Below, piece after piece: positions 1 to 9,599 of a stretch of 64,000 nt of DNA. The stretch comes from Citrifermentans bremense R1 (GTDB lineage: Bacteria; Desulfobacterota; Desulfuromonadia; Geobacterales; Geobacteraceae). Made by a program: the position numbers and the translations under genes. Position 1 is the first letter of the stretch; each line of letters opens with the position of its first letter. The stretch lies in the NCBI RefSeq assembly GCF_000426865.1, contig NZ_AUGE01000020.1, positions 16,278 to 80,277 of the forward strand. Direction: 5' to 3'. The notes beneath the pieces were generated by a model, which was not told the origin of the DNA, made no database searches, and saw only the letters and a list, made by a program, of their open reading frames with translations.

Positions 1-502
1 ATTGGGCGTACTCGCCGATTTTGCCTTCCTTTAAGAAGGTCCTCAATTCCTTGTCGCTCACCTTGCGGGAGAGAATCTTGTCCAGTTCCTTCTTAAGGCT
101 CTCAGGGGTTCCCCTTTGCTTGGCGTACTGTGCCACCTCGGGCGAGAGGCCGCGGATGCTGCGGGCACTGTCCGCCTTGGCCGTGTTGATCTGGCTTTTT
201 TGCGTGGAGTCGCCGAAGAGCCCGTCGCCCCCTCCCACCTCTGCCACCGGCGCGGTGTCGGAGACGCGACCGGCGTAGACCCATCCCTCTTTCCCGTTGG
301 CGCTTCGCACCTTGAGCCAGCGCCCCGCCCCCTCGACGACGGTCAATTCCGCCCCCACCGGCAGTTCGGCTACGCTCGCAGCGGTCACCGACTGTTCGGC
401 CTTGAGCGCCGTCCCCTCGCTCACCACCCAGCGCTTCTCCGCGCCAAGCGCGGGCGCCGCGGCCAGCGCCAGGAGCAAAAGCGCAACTATCGTCTTTTTC
501 AT
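1..502 (-). CDS. Exported SH3-domain protein (3' end outside window)
   Basis: Reading the minus strand from the ATG at 502 gives 167 codons with no stop before the left edge, so the C-terminus is missing. The start is supported by an AAAGGAGG Shine-Dalgarno 6 bases upstream. Residues 1-21 form a signal peptide (MKK, a Leu/Ala core, then ALGA). Residues about 22-85 look like a bacterial SH3 fold, including the motif WLKVRSANGKEGWVYAGRV, which is typical of SH3b/SH3_3 domains that bind peptidoglycan or partner proteins. The rest is a charged helical region after a short Gly linker. It is the last visible gene of the AsmA-lipoprotein-CHAT operon, 155 bp behind the CHAT gene. A role in the periplasm or cell wall is inferred from the signal peptide and SH3 domain; the specific function is unknown. 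Confidence 0.8.
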   Translation of the reverse strand, partial: MKKTIVALLLLALAAAPALGAEKRWVVSEGTALKAEQSVTAASVAELPVGAELTVVEGAGRWLKVRSANGKEGWVYAGRVSDTAPVAEVGGGDGLFGDSTQKSQINTAKADSARSIRGLSPEVAQYAKQRGTPESLKKELDKILSRKVSDKELRTFLKEGKIGEYAQ

Positions 503-585
503 GGCTTCCTCCTTTTTCTTTATCCCCCGCATGTTGTGTGCGGCAGGACGGTTCTTGATGCGGTTTTGTCGGACTCCCGGTCCAT

Positions 586-640
586 GCCCCCTCTCCCTCT
601 GGGAGAGGATTGGGGTGAGGGTATGAGGGGGAGGGGACTT
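586..640. repeat. C/G-rich interspersed intergenic repeat
   Basis: This is a pyrimidine-rich block (CCCTCTCCCTCTGGGAGAGG) followed by a G-rich tail. The same motif recurs at 15,856-15,890 and, loosely, near 31,690. The inverted halves can form a hairpin between the CHAT gene and the SH3 gene. It looks like a dispersed repeat with REP-like behaviour; no function is claimed. Confidence 0.5.
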
Positions 641-657
641 AGATTAGCTGCGGGATT

Positions 658-3600
658 CTACTGATAATCCCCGGTGAGCACAAACGCCCCCCAGTACCCC
701 GGATGCGGATAACGGTTCCTTACGTGCAGCATGGCCAGGCGCAGGGCCTCGGCCTTCGAGCTGCGGCTGTAATCGCGGTAGAACTGCTTCATCAGCACAG
801 CGCTGGAGACGTCGCTCACCCGCCACAGGCTCGACATGAGCGCGTGGGTCCCCGCGAAGAGGAAGGCGCGGTTCATCCCGATCACGTCGTCGCCGCTTCT
901 CACGTCGCCGAGCCCGGTCTGGCAGGCGGAGAGCACTACGAGGTCCGCCTTCACGTCCAGCCCGAACACCTCCTCCGCCTGGAGCCTTCCGTCCGCCTTC
1001 GCGTCCTTGGCGAGCCGGATCGAGGAGAAGAGCGGGTTCACCGTGTCGAACTCCCCGTGAGAGGCGAGATGGATGATCCCGAAGCGGGAGATGTTCTCCC
1101 TCACCCAGCTCTCCGTGGCCCGCTCGCGGGTAAGCGTGGTGACGTCGCTGTAGTTCCAGCGCAGCGTCCCCGCCTCCTTCTCGGCGAAGGGGAGATCGAG
1201 CGCGGAACTCCCGAGGTCCGGGTTCCCCACCGCCAGGATACGGAGGTTCTTCTGGGCCTGGCGGCGCGACAGGGTGTGGCGCAGCACCGACGCCGCGGGG
1301 AGATGGAACAGGGTCTGCCGGTCGATCAGGTAGTTCCTGCCGTCGTAGAGCGTCGCGAAGGAGAGGTAGTGGAGGCTTCCGTGCGGCACGATCCCCACAG
1401 GCTGCAGCTCCTTCACCCCGGCCAGAGGCTCCGCCAGAAGCAGCTGGTACAGCTCGCGCGAGCTCTTCTCCAGGGGCTCCAGGTTCTGCAGCATGCGCCG
1501 GCAGGTGGAGATCTTCTCCGCCAGATCCTTTGCCGCCACCGGGAGCACGAAGAGCTTCGACCCCTCCTTGGAGAGGCGCCAGCAAAGGAGCCGGTCCGGC
1601 AGCTGGTAATAGGAAAGGAGCGTAACGCCCGGCTCCAGCAGGGAGCGCACCTCGTCCACCCCCACCGGCGCCACCTTCACCAACGAAAGGAGCTCCGGCC
1701 GCCGCCGCTCGATGTCGAGCAAGAGGTCCTGGTAGTCGGCCTTGAGCCGTTCCAGCGCCTCTGCGTACATGGCGCGCTCGGCCTGCTTTACCGCCTGCAC
1801 CGAGAGCTGCTCCTGTTCCAGGATCTGCTCCTTGAGCCGGTTCTGCCGGTCGTAGAGCTCCTGGTCGCCGGCACCCGATAGGGAAAGCCGCTGCCTTCCC
1901 AGGATGTCGATCAGATTCCTGGCGCGGGAGCGCTCCGCCACCGCGAAGGCCTCGTCGGCGCGCCCAAGGTCCACCAGAAGCCCGACGAGGCCGGTGTAGA
2001 CGTCCATCTTGTCGGCCAGGAAGCCGTCTTTGAGCTGATCCAGCCGGATCTCGGCGCGCAGCCCCTCAACCGTGTCGAGCGCCTGCCGGTAGGACTCGAT
2101 CGCCGCTTTGCTGTCCCCTCCCTGCTGCTGCAACCGGGCAAGGCCTAAGAGGGCGCGCCAGCGCACCTCCCGGACTAGCATGGCGTCGGAAAGCTCCAAG
2201 GCCTTGCGGTAGCTCGCCTCGGCCTGCGCGTTGAGAAGGCTCTTGGCCCGGGCGTCCCCCAAGGCCAGGTGGATCTTCGCCTGGTTCACCTTGTCGCCGA
2301 TGGCATCGGCCAACTGCGCCGATTCAGTCAGGAGCTTCAAGGCGCCTGCCGGGTCCCCCATCTTAAGCCTGGTCTGTCCGAGGTTTCTCAGATCGTAGGC
2401 GATGGCCCAGCGCGACCCCAGGGAGCGGTCGATCTCCAGCGCTTTGCCCAGCGTCTCCAGGGCTTCCTGGTAGTCGCCCGACTCGCGCTGCACGAGGCCG
2501 ATGTTGTTCAGCGTGGTGGCGCTCTCGTCCCGCCGCACCTCCAGTTTCCCGGCCTTAGCCAGCGCCTCCCTCAACTCCAGGAGCGCCCGTTTGTTGTCCC
2601 CCAGGGTCCACCAGATCAGGCCGCCGGTGTTCTTCGCCATCACCTGTTCCAGGGGCCAATTCTCTTTCAGCGCCGCCTTTTCCACCTGCTCGCGCAGATC
2701 GAACGCCTCCTGGTAGCGCCCCTGGAACCAGGCGTTGTTCCCCTGCTCCAGGACGATCCGCATCCGGGTCTTCAGCTCCGCGTTCCCAACCTTGCCGAGC
2801 GCCTCGCGGTAGAGGAGATCGGCGGCCGGGAAATTCCCCAAGAGCCTCTGGCAGCGCCCGCGGTCGAGGATCGCCTCTGCCTCCAGGGCGCCGCTGCCGT
2901 TCTTCGCGTAGAGCTCCTGGGCCTTTTTGTAATAGCTCTCGGCTAAGGCGAACTGGTTCAGGCGCAGATCGTAGATCCTTCCCAGGTTCCGGTACTGGTC
3001 GGCCAGCGACAGTTCGTCCTTCAACTGCAGGCGCAGCCCGGCCGCCTCCTCGAAGAGGGAGCGCGCCGCGGGGTAGTCGACCGCATTTTCCATCACAGCG
3101 CCGAAGTCGGAAAGGGCTGCGGCCTGGTCCTTGGTGAGACCCAAATCCGCCAGTATCCCCACCCCCTCCTTGAGCGCCGAAGCCGCCTCGCCGAAGCGCT
3201 CCAGCCTTCCCTGCAGGAGACCGAGCCGCAGGAGTGCGTCCGCATGCTCGGCGGAATAAGGCTTCTCCTTGGCAAGCCGCTGGACCAGGAGGTTCGCGTG
3301 CTCCACGGCGCGTTCGGTCAATCCCGCGCCGAAGGCGCTCTCCCGGGCATGCCGGTGCAGCGGGGCCGTGTTCTTGGAAAGCTCCGGAGTCGATGCCGCG
3401 ATGACGAGCGCGTTGTCGAAAAGGGCCAGCGCCTGCGGGTAGCGCCCGTCGTTATGCGCCTTGACCCCTTTTTTCACCATCTCTGCAAACTGCTTTTTGG
3501 CGAGCTTCGCGCTCTCGGCGGCGTCCCCCCCGAAATCCCCAACCAGAAGCCATCCGGCGGGAAGCTTGCGCCTGGCCGAGGCGAGCGACTCGGTGGCATA

Positions 3601-6600
3601 GGCGCGGGCGAAGGGTTGCGCGTCCCCCGCCCTCTTGTCGGAGACGAGGAGGCTTGGCACCCCCACCAACGAGGCGAGCTGCCCCAGCTCCCAGGCCCGG
3701 TCCAGCCCATCCTTCGGCGCCACCACGAGCGACACCGACTCTCCCTGCGCCAGTTCCAGCAGGTCATGCCGCGCGCCGGCCGGGTCCTCATAGGCGGCAG
3801 TCGCCCTACCCCCTTCTCCCGGACGGTTGGGCACTGCTGCAAGAAGCCCCGCGCCGCCGGCAAGCGCCAGCGTATGGGCGGCGGGCAAGGAGTGCGGGGG
3901 GAGCTTCACGAACGGCTCCTGGGAGGGCCACCATGCGGCCTCGTCCAGCACGCGTGAGCGCAGCGGCCGGCGCGCGTCGATCGACCGGAGCAGTTGCGTC
4001 GCCGTCACCCCCCAGGTGAGGACCAGGGCGGAGGCGAAACTTGCCGGCTCCTCGTAGACCGCCACCGCCGCCGGGTCCTGCAACCGGGCCAGGAGCGCGG
4101 TTCTATCAAGCGTCTCCGCGGCGACGCCCGCTTTGCCCCCCAGGGTGAAGAGGAGGAAGCGGTCACCCGAGAGGCGCGCCAGACGCAACACGGTTTTTCC
4201 CGGAAAACGCTCCAATACGTCTATCGCCTCCACCGGCTGCGGGGTCAGAAGAGCGCAGAAGGGCTCCCCTTTCCCTGGCGCACAGACCTTCCTGAAGCCG
4301 GAGAAGAGGGAGTCGAAACGCTCCCGCTCCTTCTCACCGCCGCCGGGAAGCGCCAGCGCGAAAGCCGCGAGCCGCAAAGTCCCCGGGCCGGCGAGCCGGT
4401 AGAAAGAGGGAAGCTGTTCCAGGTCTTTGCCCAGCAGCGAGTCGATTACCATCTGCTCCTGCTGACGGCGCAGTTGCAGGTAGGAAAGCTCCCCCTGCGC
4501 AGGAGGCTTGGCCAGCTCGGCGTTCACCCGGTCCAGTTCGGCCAGGTGCGGCGCCGCGCTTTTTAATGCCTGCGCCGTCACCGGGTCGGAAAGCCCCAGA
4601 AGGGTCCGCCCCAATATCTGCACCCGCTCCACTTCGCCCAGGCGCTCCAAAAGGGCGAAGGCCTGCTCCGGGTCCTTTGCGGCCAGGGCCTCCAGACGGG
4701 GGGCGAAACGCGCAGTCAACTCGCCGCGCACAAGGTCGTAGGCGGCCGGGGAGATCCGCTCCAAAAGCGCCAGCGCCTCGTCGTAGCGCGAGAGCGCCGC
4801 CATGGAACGCCAGGCGAAGGAGTCGCTTCCGCTTTTCTGCGCCTCGGCAAGCGTCGCGGCGAAGCCGGCCTGGGCCGCGTCGGGAAGCCCCAGCGCCGCC
4901 AGCGTCTCGGCGCGGTTGAGCCTTGCCGCCAGCTTCGAGCGGAGCAGGTCGGCAGCGTCCTCTTTCCCGGCTGATGCTTGGAGTGCGAGTACCCGGTCCC
5001 ACCCGGCGACAGCCCTGTATAAAAGCGCCTCGCGACTTCCGTCCGCGGGAAGCCCGGCGGCAAGCCTGGAGAGGATGGCGCCGACGTCGTTGCCGTAGCG
5101 GGCAAGCGCGTCGGGAGGAAGCGCCTGCCGGTAGGAGCTGATAAGGGCCGAAGTCCGCGCCTCCAGCTCCAGGAAGCGCCCGGCCTCCACGCCTGCGTCC
5201 TTTTCGGACATCAGCATCCCGTAGTTCACCAGGTTCAGCATGGCGCCGACTGCGTTGCCGCTCCTGACCGCGATGGCGGTGGCATCCCTGAACTGAGCGG
5301 CAGCGGCGTCCCGCTCCCCGCGGGCGAAGGCCAGCTGGGCGCTTCGGTGGGTGAGGAGCCCGACGCCGAAGAGGTCACCCTCGGCTAGCTCCTCCACCTT
5401 TTTCGGGTAGCGCTCCAGAAGCTTCGCAAAGAGCTGCGCGGAGGAGGCGTTGTCCCCCAGGTCCCCGTAGATGCGGGCCAGGTAGCTCTCGGCCAGGCGC
5501 CTCTCCTGCTCCGCGCTGAAGCCGAAGGCGGCCTCGGTGGCTCCCCCCTTGTCCAGGGCGACGTTGGCCTGAACCTTGAAAAGCCCCCCTCCCCTGCCGG
5601 CGGAGGTCTTTTGCCGCGGCGGATACTGGTCGATCAGCGTCAGCACCTCGCGGAAGCCGTCCCGAGCCGCGGTGAGTAACCTGTGCCGGTCGGCGCCGGA
5701 GGCTTCGACCGCCTCGCGGTAGGCCGCGATGCTCGCTGAGCGGCGGTTCGCCACCAGGTTTTCGGTGCGGCCAAGGTCTCGGTTCAGCTTGAAGGCGCGG
5801 TCGAAATGCTCCCGCGCCAGGGCGAAGCGGTCCGCGTCGAGGGCGGCGAGCCCCAGCCGGTCGTGCAGCTCTGCGCCCGTCTCCACGAGCCGCGGCACCG
5901 CGTCCAGGTCGCGCTCGACCCCGGCCAGCATCCCCTGCAGCTCCTGCACATGCTTCGCCTGGGCGGCTTCCCGGCCGGAGGCGGAGACCAGCTTTCGCTC
6001 CCGCGAGATCAGGCGCCTAAGCGCCGCGTCGAAGCGCTGCCAGGCGACGGAGGGAGGAGGCTCCACCCGGTCCGCGCCCAATAGTTCCAGCTCGGCGTTG
6101 ATTCCCTGCTGCTCGCGCAACCCCTCTTCCTGGGCCGCGGAGAGCTTGGCGCCCGAGAAGAAGCGCTCGACGGCGCGGCGGGTGAGCCGTCCGAACTGCT
6201 CCAGGGGGCGGGCCGTGTCCAGGCGCGACTCGTTCAGCTTGAGCGCCCTCTGGTACCCATTGAGAGCCCCTTCCTTCTCGTGCACCTGGAAGGCGACCGC
6301 GGCATAGCGCTGCTGGAACAAAAGCTCCGTGTCCGGGTTGTCGAAGGGGACCGCGGAGGCAAGGCGTGCCGTGTAGTGGTTCCAGGCCATGGAGTTGCGC
6401 CCGAGGAGGTAGGCGATGTTGCCGATGTTCAGGTCCAGGTTGGCCGCGTTGTCCGGGTTCTCCTGGGGGCGGTTCAAAAGCTTCGCGCGCCGGTAGAAGT
6501 TGAGCGCCCGCTCCAGCCCGCCCCGCTCGCCGTGCACCGTCTCCAGCACCTCGGCGATGTAGCCGCGGGTTTGCGGCGGATACTCCGAACCCGGAAGCCT

Positions 6601-8883
6601 CTCGGCGGCCCGTGCGATGAGCCGGTCCCCTTCGAGCAGGCGCTCCTTCCCCGGGAGGTAGGTCTGACAGAGCCCCGCCGCGTAAAGGAGAACCGGGTCG
6701 TCGGGGTAGCTGGTCAGCATGCGCTGGTAGAGGGCGAGGAGCTCGGGGGCCTGGTTCTGCGCCGCCACCGACTTGATGTAGCCGCGGTGCGCCTCCAAGC
6801 TACGCCCCTCGTAACGGATCAGATCCAGGAACGCCGCCCTCGCGGCGGAGACCTCTCCCTGCCGGTACAGGCTCTCGCCGGCGGCGAAGCTCTTCCTGAT
6901 GAAGGCGGCGCGAGCCAGCTGGTAGAGGGGGGCGTCCTCGGGATGCTGGGCCATCTCCTTTTCGTAGAGCGCCGTAGCCTCCCCGAAACGCTCCTCCCGG
7001 TAGAGGATCTCGGCGAGCGCGAAGCGTGCCGCCGCCGTCGGGGTCGCCACGGGGGGGTACTTCTCAAGCACGGTCCGGTAGGCGTCCTTGGCCCTGACCC
7101 AGTCGTCGCCGCGGTAGGCGAGGTCGCCGATCCGGTTCCAGGCCCCCATGGAGAGACGCGGCAGCGTGGTGCGGAACTTTTCGGCAAGGGCTGCCAGGCG
7201 CTCGCGCGGGTTCCCCGCCTGCGCCGTCAGCTGCCGCAGGATCTCCGCGATCGCCGCCTCGGCCCAGCGCTCCTGCCCGTCGTAGCGGCGCGCCACTTCG
7301 GTGAGCGCCGCCACGGCCCCCTCCCCCCCCTCGATGCGGGAGAGAAGCGCTGCCCTACGATAGGCCGCCTCGGCGCGTATCGCCTCGTCGGCCCCTGCCC
7401 CGTTCCCCGCCTTTTCCAAAAGTGCTATGGCGGCGAGCTGATCCTCGGCCCCCGAGCCGAATTCGGCCAGAAGGCGCGCCCCGTCCACCAAGGCGCGCGC
7501 GGCGGCGTCAGGTCCCTTCCCCTCGCCCGCCTGCACCATATCCTTCCGCGCCTCGGCGATCACCTCCTTGCGGCGGCCGGATACCACCACCTCACCGCAG
7601 CGACGCGCCGCTTCCAGCCTGATGCGGGCGATTTGGGCCAGGGCCGACTCCGCCGGGAAAGAGGCGTAGCGGCTGGCGGCCTCGGCGTAACGGGCCTCGG
7701 CGCCGGAAAGGTCCCCACCTTCTTCCAGGACCCCGGCAAGGGCGAGAGAGGCAAGCGCCCCCTCTCGGCTCGGCTCCTTCTCGCGGGCCAGCACGCGCAG
7801 GCAGGCAAGGCGCGCCATGGCGGGGTCGGCCGGCTGCCGCTCCAGGATGAGGCGCGCCAATTGCCACTGCCCGGCCAGATCCGGCCGGTCGGGAAGCTCG
7901 CCGGAAAGCGGAAGCGACAGCACCTGTCCGCCCCCCGTCTCCCCGGCGATGAAGAGCACCCGGTCCGGCACGGCCAAGGGGGCGGCGGTGGAGAGAAGGC
8001 CCGAGGTGAGCGGGAAGGCGGCGGGAAGCCCGTCGCTCCCCTTGCGGGAGAGCTTCAGCCGGAAGATGGCGCCACCTTCCGGTCCGGTGGCCGAATCCAC
8101 GGAGGGTGGGGCGAAACGGGTGAAGAGGATGGTGTCGGAGTCCTGCCAGGTGGGGTAGAGGTCGCGCTCGGGCCCGGAGGTGAGCTGGGTGAGCGAGCCG
8201 CGGTCGTAGAGCCAGAGGTCCCCGCCGGCGTCCTTCTCGCGCGAGACGAAGGCGAGCTTCTCCCCGTCCGGGGAGGGGGCAGCGAACGCCGCGTCTATGC
8301 CGATGGGAAGCGCCTTGGCGCCACCCGCGGCAAGCTCCAGGCGGATGATCTCGCGCCGCTCGCTGCCCGGGAGCTGGCGCTGGTACAAAAGCGCCGACCC
8401 GTCGGGGGAGAAAGCGGGGGCGTCCTCGCCGGCGTCGTTGCCGGTCACGCGGCGCGGTTCGGCGTCGGGGCGGGCAAGATCGATGAGCCAGACATCCCCC
8501 TTCAGGTCGTCCCGCTCATCGGCATAGGCCAAAAGCGTCGCGGCGGCGTTGAAGGCAGGCGCGGAGATCCGCATCGGGCTTTGGCGCAGAAGGCGCGGGA
8601 GCGCTTCGGCGTTTCCCGGCGCATGCAGCCAGAGCTCGTAACCCGCGTCCCCCTTCTCCACCGTGGCCACGAGCTTACCGTCCCGGGATCTTGCCGCGTA
8701 GAGCACCGAGCGGGGGGTGTAGACGGCGGGGGCAGGCGCCGACTCCGGCCGCGACCTGGGGGCGGGGCGGGGAGCCGCCGGTGCCAGGAGCTCCTCTCCC
8801 AAAGGCGCCGCGCCGGCGCCGACCCCGGCAAGGGAGGAAGCCAGTGCCAGAAGGAGCGCGATGCGAGCCGGCGCGCCTCTCAT
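658..8883 (-). CDS. Giant exported TolB-propeller / TPR / CHAT-domain protein
   Basis: The protein has about 2,741 residues. An ATG at 8883 overlaps the upstream stop as ATGA with a GGGTG Shine-Dalgarno; an ATG 12 bases further upstream is also possible. The N-terminus is a signal peptide (MRGAPARIALLLALASSL...). Residues about 55-330 carry WD40/TolB-like propeller blades (SPDGSALLYQRQ, SPDGEKLAFVSRE). A very long array of TPR-like helical repeats follows. The last 350 residues are a CHAT domain, a caspase/separase-like peptidase, with both catalytic motifs intact: His in LASHGEF (about residue 2,610) and Cys in LSACQTG (about 2,655). CHAT-TPR proteins are usually thought of as cytosolic, so an exported one is unusual. 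The neighbours (AsmA-like protein, lipoprotein, SH3 protein) also suggest an envelope role. The substrate is unknown. Confidence 0.85.
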   Translation of the reverse strand: MRGAPARIALLLALASSLAGVGAGAAPLGEELLAPAAPRPAPRSRPESAPAPAVYTPRSVLYAARSRDGKLVATVEKGDAGYELWLHAPGNAEALPRLLRQSPMRISAPAFNAAATLLAYADERDDLKGDVWLIDLARPDAEPRRVTGNDAGEDAPAFSPDGSALLYQRQLPGSERREIIRLELAAGGAKALPIGIDAAFAAPSPDGEKLAFVSREKDAGGDLWLYDRGSLTQLTSGPERDLYPTWQDSDTILFTRFAPPSVDSATGPEGGAIFRLKLSRKGSDGLPAAFPLTSGLLSTAAPLAVPDRVLFIAGETGGGQVLSLPLSGELPDRPDLAGQWQLARLILERQPADPAMARLACLRVLAREKEPSREGALASLALAGVLEEGGDLSGAEARYAEAASRYASFPAESALAQIARIRLEAARRCGEVVVSGRRKEVIAEARKDMVQAGEGKGPDAAARALVDGARLLAEFGSGAEDQLAAIALLEKAGNGAGADEAIRAEAAYRRAALLSRIEGGEGAVAALTEVARRYDGQERWAEAAIAEILRQLTAQAGNPRERLAALAEKFRTTLPRLSMGAWNRIGDLAYRGDDWVRAKDAYRTVLEKYPPVATPTAAARFALAEILYREERFGEATALYEKEMAQHPEDAPLYQLARAAFIRKSFAAGESLYRQGEVSAARAAFLDLIRYEGRSLEAHRGYIKSVAAQNQAPELLALYQRMLTSYPDDPVLLYAAGLCQTYLPGKERLLEGDRLIARAAERLPGSEYPPQTRGYIAEVLETVHGERGGLERALNFYRRAKLLNRPQENPDNAANLDLNIGNIAYLLGRNSMAWNHYTARLASAVPFDNPDTELLFQQRYAAVAFQVHEKEGALNGYQRALKLNESRLDTARPLEQFGRLTRRAVERFFSGAKLSAAQEEGLREQQGINAELELLGADRVEPPPSVAWQRFDAALRRLISRERKLVSASGREAAQAKHVQELQGMLAGVERDLDAVPRLVETGAELHDRLGLAALDADRFALAREHFDRAFKLNRDLGRTENLVANRRSASIAAYREAVEASGADRHRLLTAARDGFREVLTLIDQYPPRQKTSAGRGGGLFKVQANVALDKGGATEAAFGFSAEQERRLAESYLARIYGDLGDNASSAQLFAKLLERYPKKVEELAEGDLFGVGLLTHRSAQLAFARGERDAAAAQFRDATAIAVRSGNAVGAMLNLVNYGMLMSEKDAGVEAGRFLELEARTSALISSYRQALPPDALARYGNDVGAILSRLAAGLPADGSREALLYRAVAGWDRVLALQASAGKEDAADLLRSKLAARLNRAETLAALGLPDAAQAGFAATLAEAQKSGSDSFAWRSMAALSRYDEALALLERISPAAYDLVRGELTARFAPRLEALAAKDPEQAFALLERLGEVERVQILGRTLLGLSDPVTAQALKSAAPHLAELDRVNAELAKPPAQGELSYLQLRRQQEQMVIDSLLGKDLEQLPSFYRLAGPGTLRLAAFALALPGGGEKERERFDSLFSGFRKVCAPGKGEPFCALLTPQPVEAIDVLERFPGKTVLRLARLSGDRFLLFTLGGKAGVAAETLDRTALLARLQDPAAVAVYEEPASFASALVLTWGVTATQLLRSIDARRPLRSRVLDEAAWWPSQEPFVKLPPHSLPAAHTLALAGGAGLLAAVPNRPGEGGRATAAYEDPAGARHDLLELAQGESVSLVVAPKDGLDRAWELGQLASLVGVPSLLVSDKRAGDAQPFARAYATESLASARRKLPAGWLLVGDFGGDAAESAKLAKKQFAEMVKKGVKAHNDGRYPQALALFDNALVIAASTPELSKNTAPLHRHARESAFGAGLTERAVEHANLLVQRLAKEKPYSAEHADALLRLGLLQGRLERFGEAASALKEGVGILADLGLTKDQAAALSDFGAVMENAVDYPAARSLFEEAAGLRLQLKDELSLADQYRNLGRIYDLRLNQFALAESYYKKAQELYAKNGSGALEAEAILDRGRCQRLLGNFPAADLLYREALGKVGNAELKTRMRIVLEQGNNAWFQGRYQEAFDLREQVEKAALKENWPLEQVMAKNTGGLIWWTLGDNKRALLELREALAKAGKLEVRRDESATTLNNIGLVQRESGDYQEALETLGKALEIDRSLGSRWAIAYDLRNLGQTRLKMGDPAGALKLLTESAQLADAIGDKVNQAKIHLALGDARAKSLLNAQAEASYRKALELSDAMLVREVRWRALLGLARLQQQGGDSKAAIESYRQALDTVEGLRAEIRLDQLKDGFLADKMDVYTGLVGLLVDLGRADEAFAVAERSRARNLIDILGRQRLSLSGAGDQELYDRQNRLKEQILEQEQLSVQAVKQAERAMYAEALERLKADYQDLLLDIERRRPELLSLVKVAPVGVDEVRSLLEPGVTLLSYYQLPDRLLCWRLSKEGSKLFVLPVAAKDLAEKISTCRRMLQNLEPLEKSSRELYQLLLAEPLAGVKELQPVGIVPHGSLHYLSFATLYDGRNYLIDRQTLFHLPAASVLRHTLSRRQAQKNLRILAVGNPDLGSSALDLPFAEKEAGTLRWNYSDVTTLTRERATESWVRENISRFGIIHLASHGEFDTVNPLFSSIRLAKDAKADGRLQAEEVFGLDVKADLVVLSACQTGLGDVRSGDDVIGMNRAFLFAGTHALMSSLWRVSDVSSAVLMKQFYRDYSRSSKAEALRLAMLHVRNRYPHPGYWGAFVLTGDYQ

Positions 8884-9599
8884 TGGTTCACCCATTTGCC
8901 GTCGTCACCCTGGACCCTGGTGCCGGGGGCGCTGTTTTGACGGTTGATGCGGGCGAAAACCTTCCTGATCGCGGGGAGGTCCTTCGCGGTGAAGTTCTCG
9001 TTGGTCCGCACCACCCTGAGCATCAGGATCTCGCGCGACCGGTTCACCTCGTCGACCACCTGTTTGAATTCACCCTCCGTGAATCGGGCGGCGAAGGCCT
9101 TGAGGTCCGCCGGCGCCTTTTCCGGGAGCGCGCGTTCAAATGGGGCGAGGGTCCCCTCCAGACTCTCCCCGACCCACCCCAGCCGCTTGAAGGTATCCAC
9201 GTCGTCGGCATGGAAAGCTATCGCCTCCAGCGCCTGTGCCGCCTCCTGGTGTTCCGGCGAGTGTTTCTGCGGGGCATCCACCTTGCCGGTGGGGGACACG
9301 CCGCGCACCGAGGCGACAAGGAGCACGTCCTCCGAGAGCGCGTTATATGTTCCGAGCACCTGGTTTTCCAGCGAGGTCCTCTCGCTCACCACGTTCACAT
9401 CCACCTTCGCCAGCGTGCACCCCGCGAAAAGGAGCGACGCCAGCAACAGCAAGCTTGCCCCACTTCCGACCCGGACGCCGGAACGTTGAACGTTGAACGT
9501 TGAACCGTTTTTAGCGTTGAACGCTGAACCGGTTTTCGTAGAAGCGGTTTTGGTTTCCGAACGTTGAACGTTGAACGTTGAACGGGTTTTATCTTTCAT
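8880..9599 (-). CDS. Lipoprotein, DUF1318-like, with repeat-derived N-terminus
   Basis: This protein has 239 residues. The ATG at 9599 has a strong AAGGAGGAG Shine-Dalgarno, so the start is secure. The lipobox LLFAGC places the lipidated cysteine near residue 61, far later than the usual 20-25. The extra n-region (about residues 7-42) is encoded by GAACGTT heptamer repeats and reads STFNVQRS twice. The mature part begins TLAKVDVNVVSERTSLENQ, which resembles DUF1318-type lipoproteins; I am moderately sure of that family. The gene overlaps the AsmA-like gene by 11 bp upstream and the CHAT gene by 4 bp downstream, so the three are translationally coupled. A role with its AsmA-like and CHAT partners in the envelope is inferred. 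Confidence 0.75.
   Translation of the reverse strand: MKDKTRSTFNVQRSETKTASTKTGSAFNAKNGSTFNVQRSGVRVGSGASLLLLASLLFAGCTLAKVDVNVVSERTSLENQVLGTYNALSEDVLLVASVRGVSPTGKVDAPQKHSPEHQEAAQALEAIAFHADDVDTFKRLGWVGESLEGTLAPFERALPEKAPADLKAFAARFTEGEFKQVVDEVNRSREILMLRVVRTNENFTAKDLPAIRKVFARINRQNSAPGTRVQGDDGKWVNQ
9481..9583. repeat. GAACGTT heptamer repeat block inside a lipoprotein gene
   Basis: Three or more head-to-tail copies of the heptamer GAACGTT lie at 9481-9504 and again at 9559-9583, with degenerate copies (AGCGTTGAACGCTGAA) between. The block lies wholly within codons 7-40 of the lipoprotein gene and keeps its frame open. It looks like an expanded or inserted simple repeat. Confidence 0.8.

Noticed and set aside
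6280..8940. Long plus-strand open frame (about 886 codons) opposite the CHAT gene
   Set aside because: It is antisense to a protein with clear domains; its length comes from high third-position GC. The same holds for long opposite frames at 14400-15770, 41024-42931, 43771-46440, 46478-49321, 49568-51520, 54586-56142, 56224-58029 and 58684-60213.
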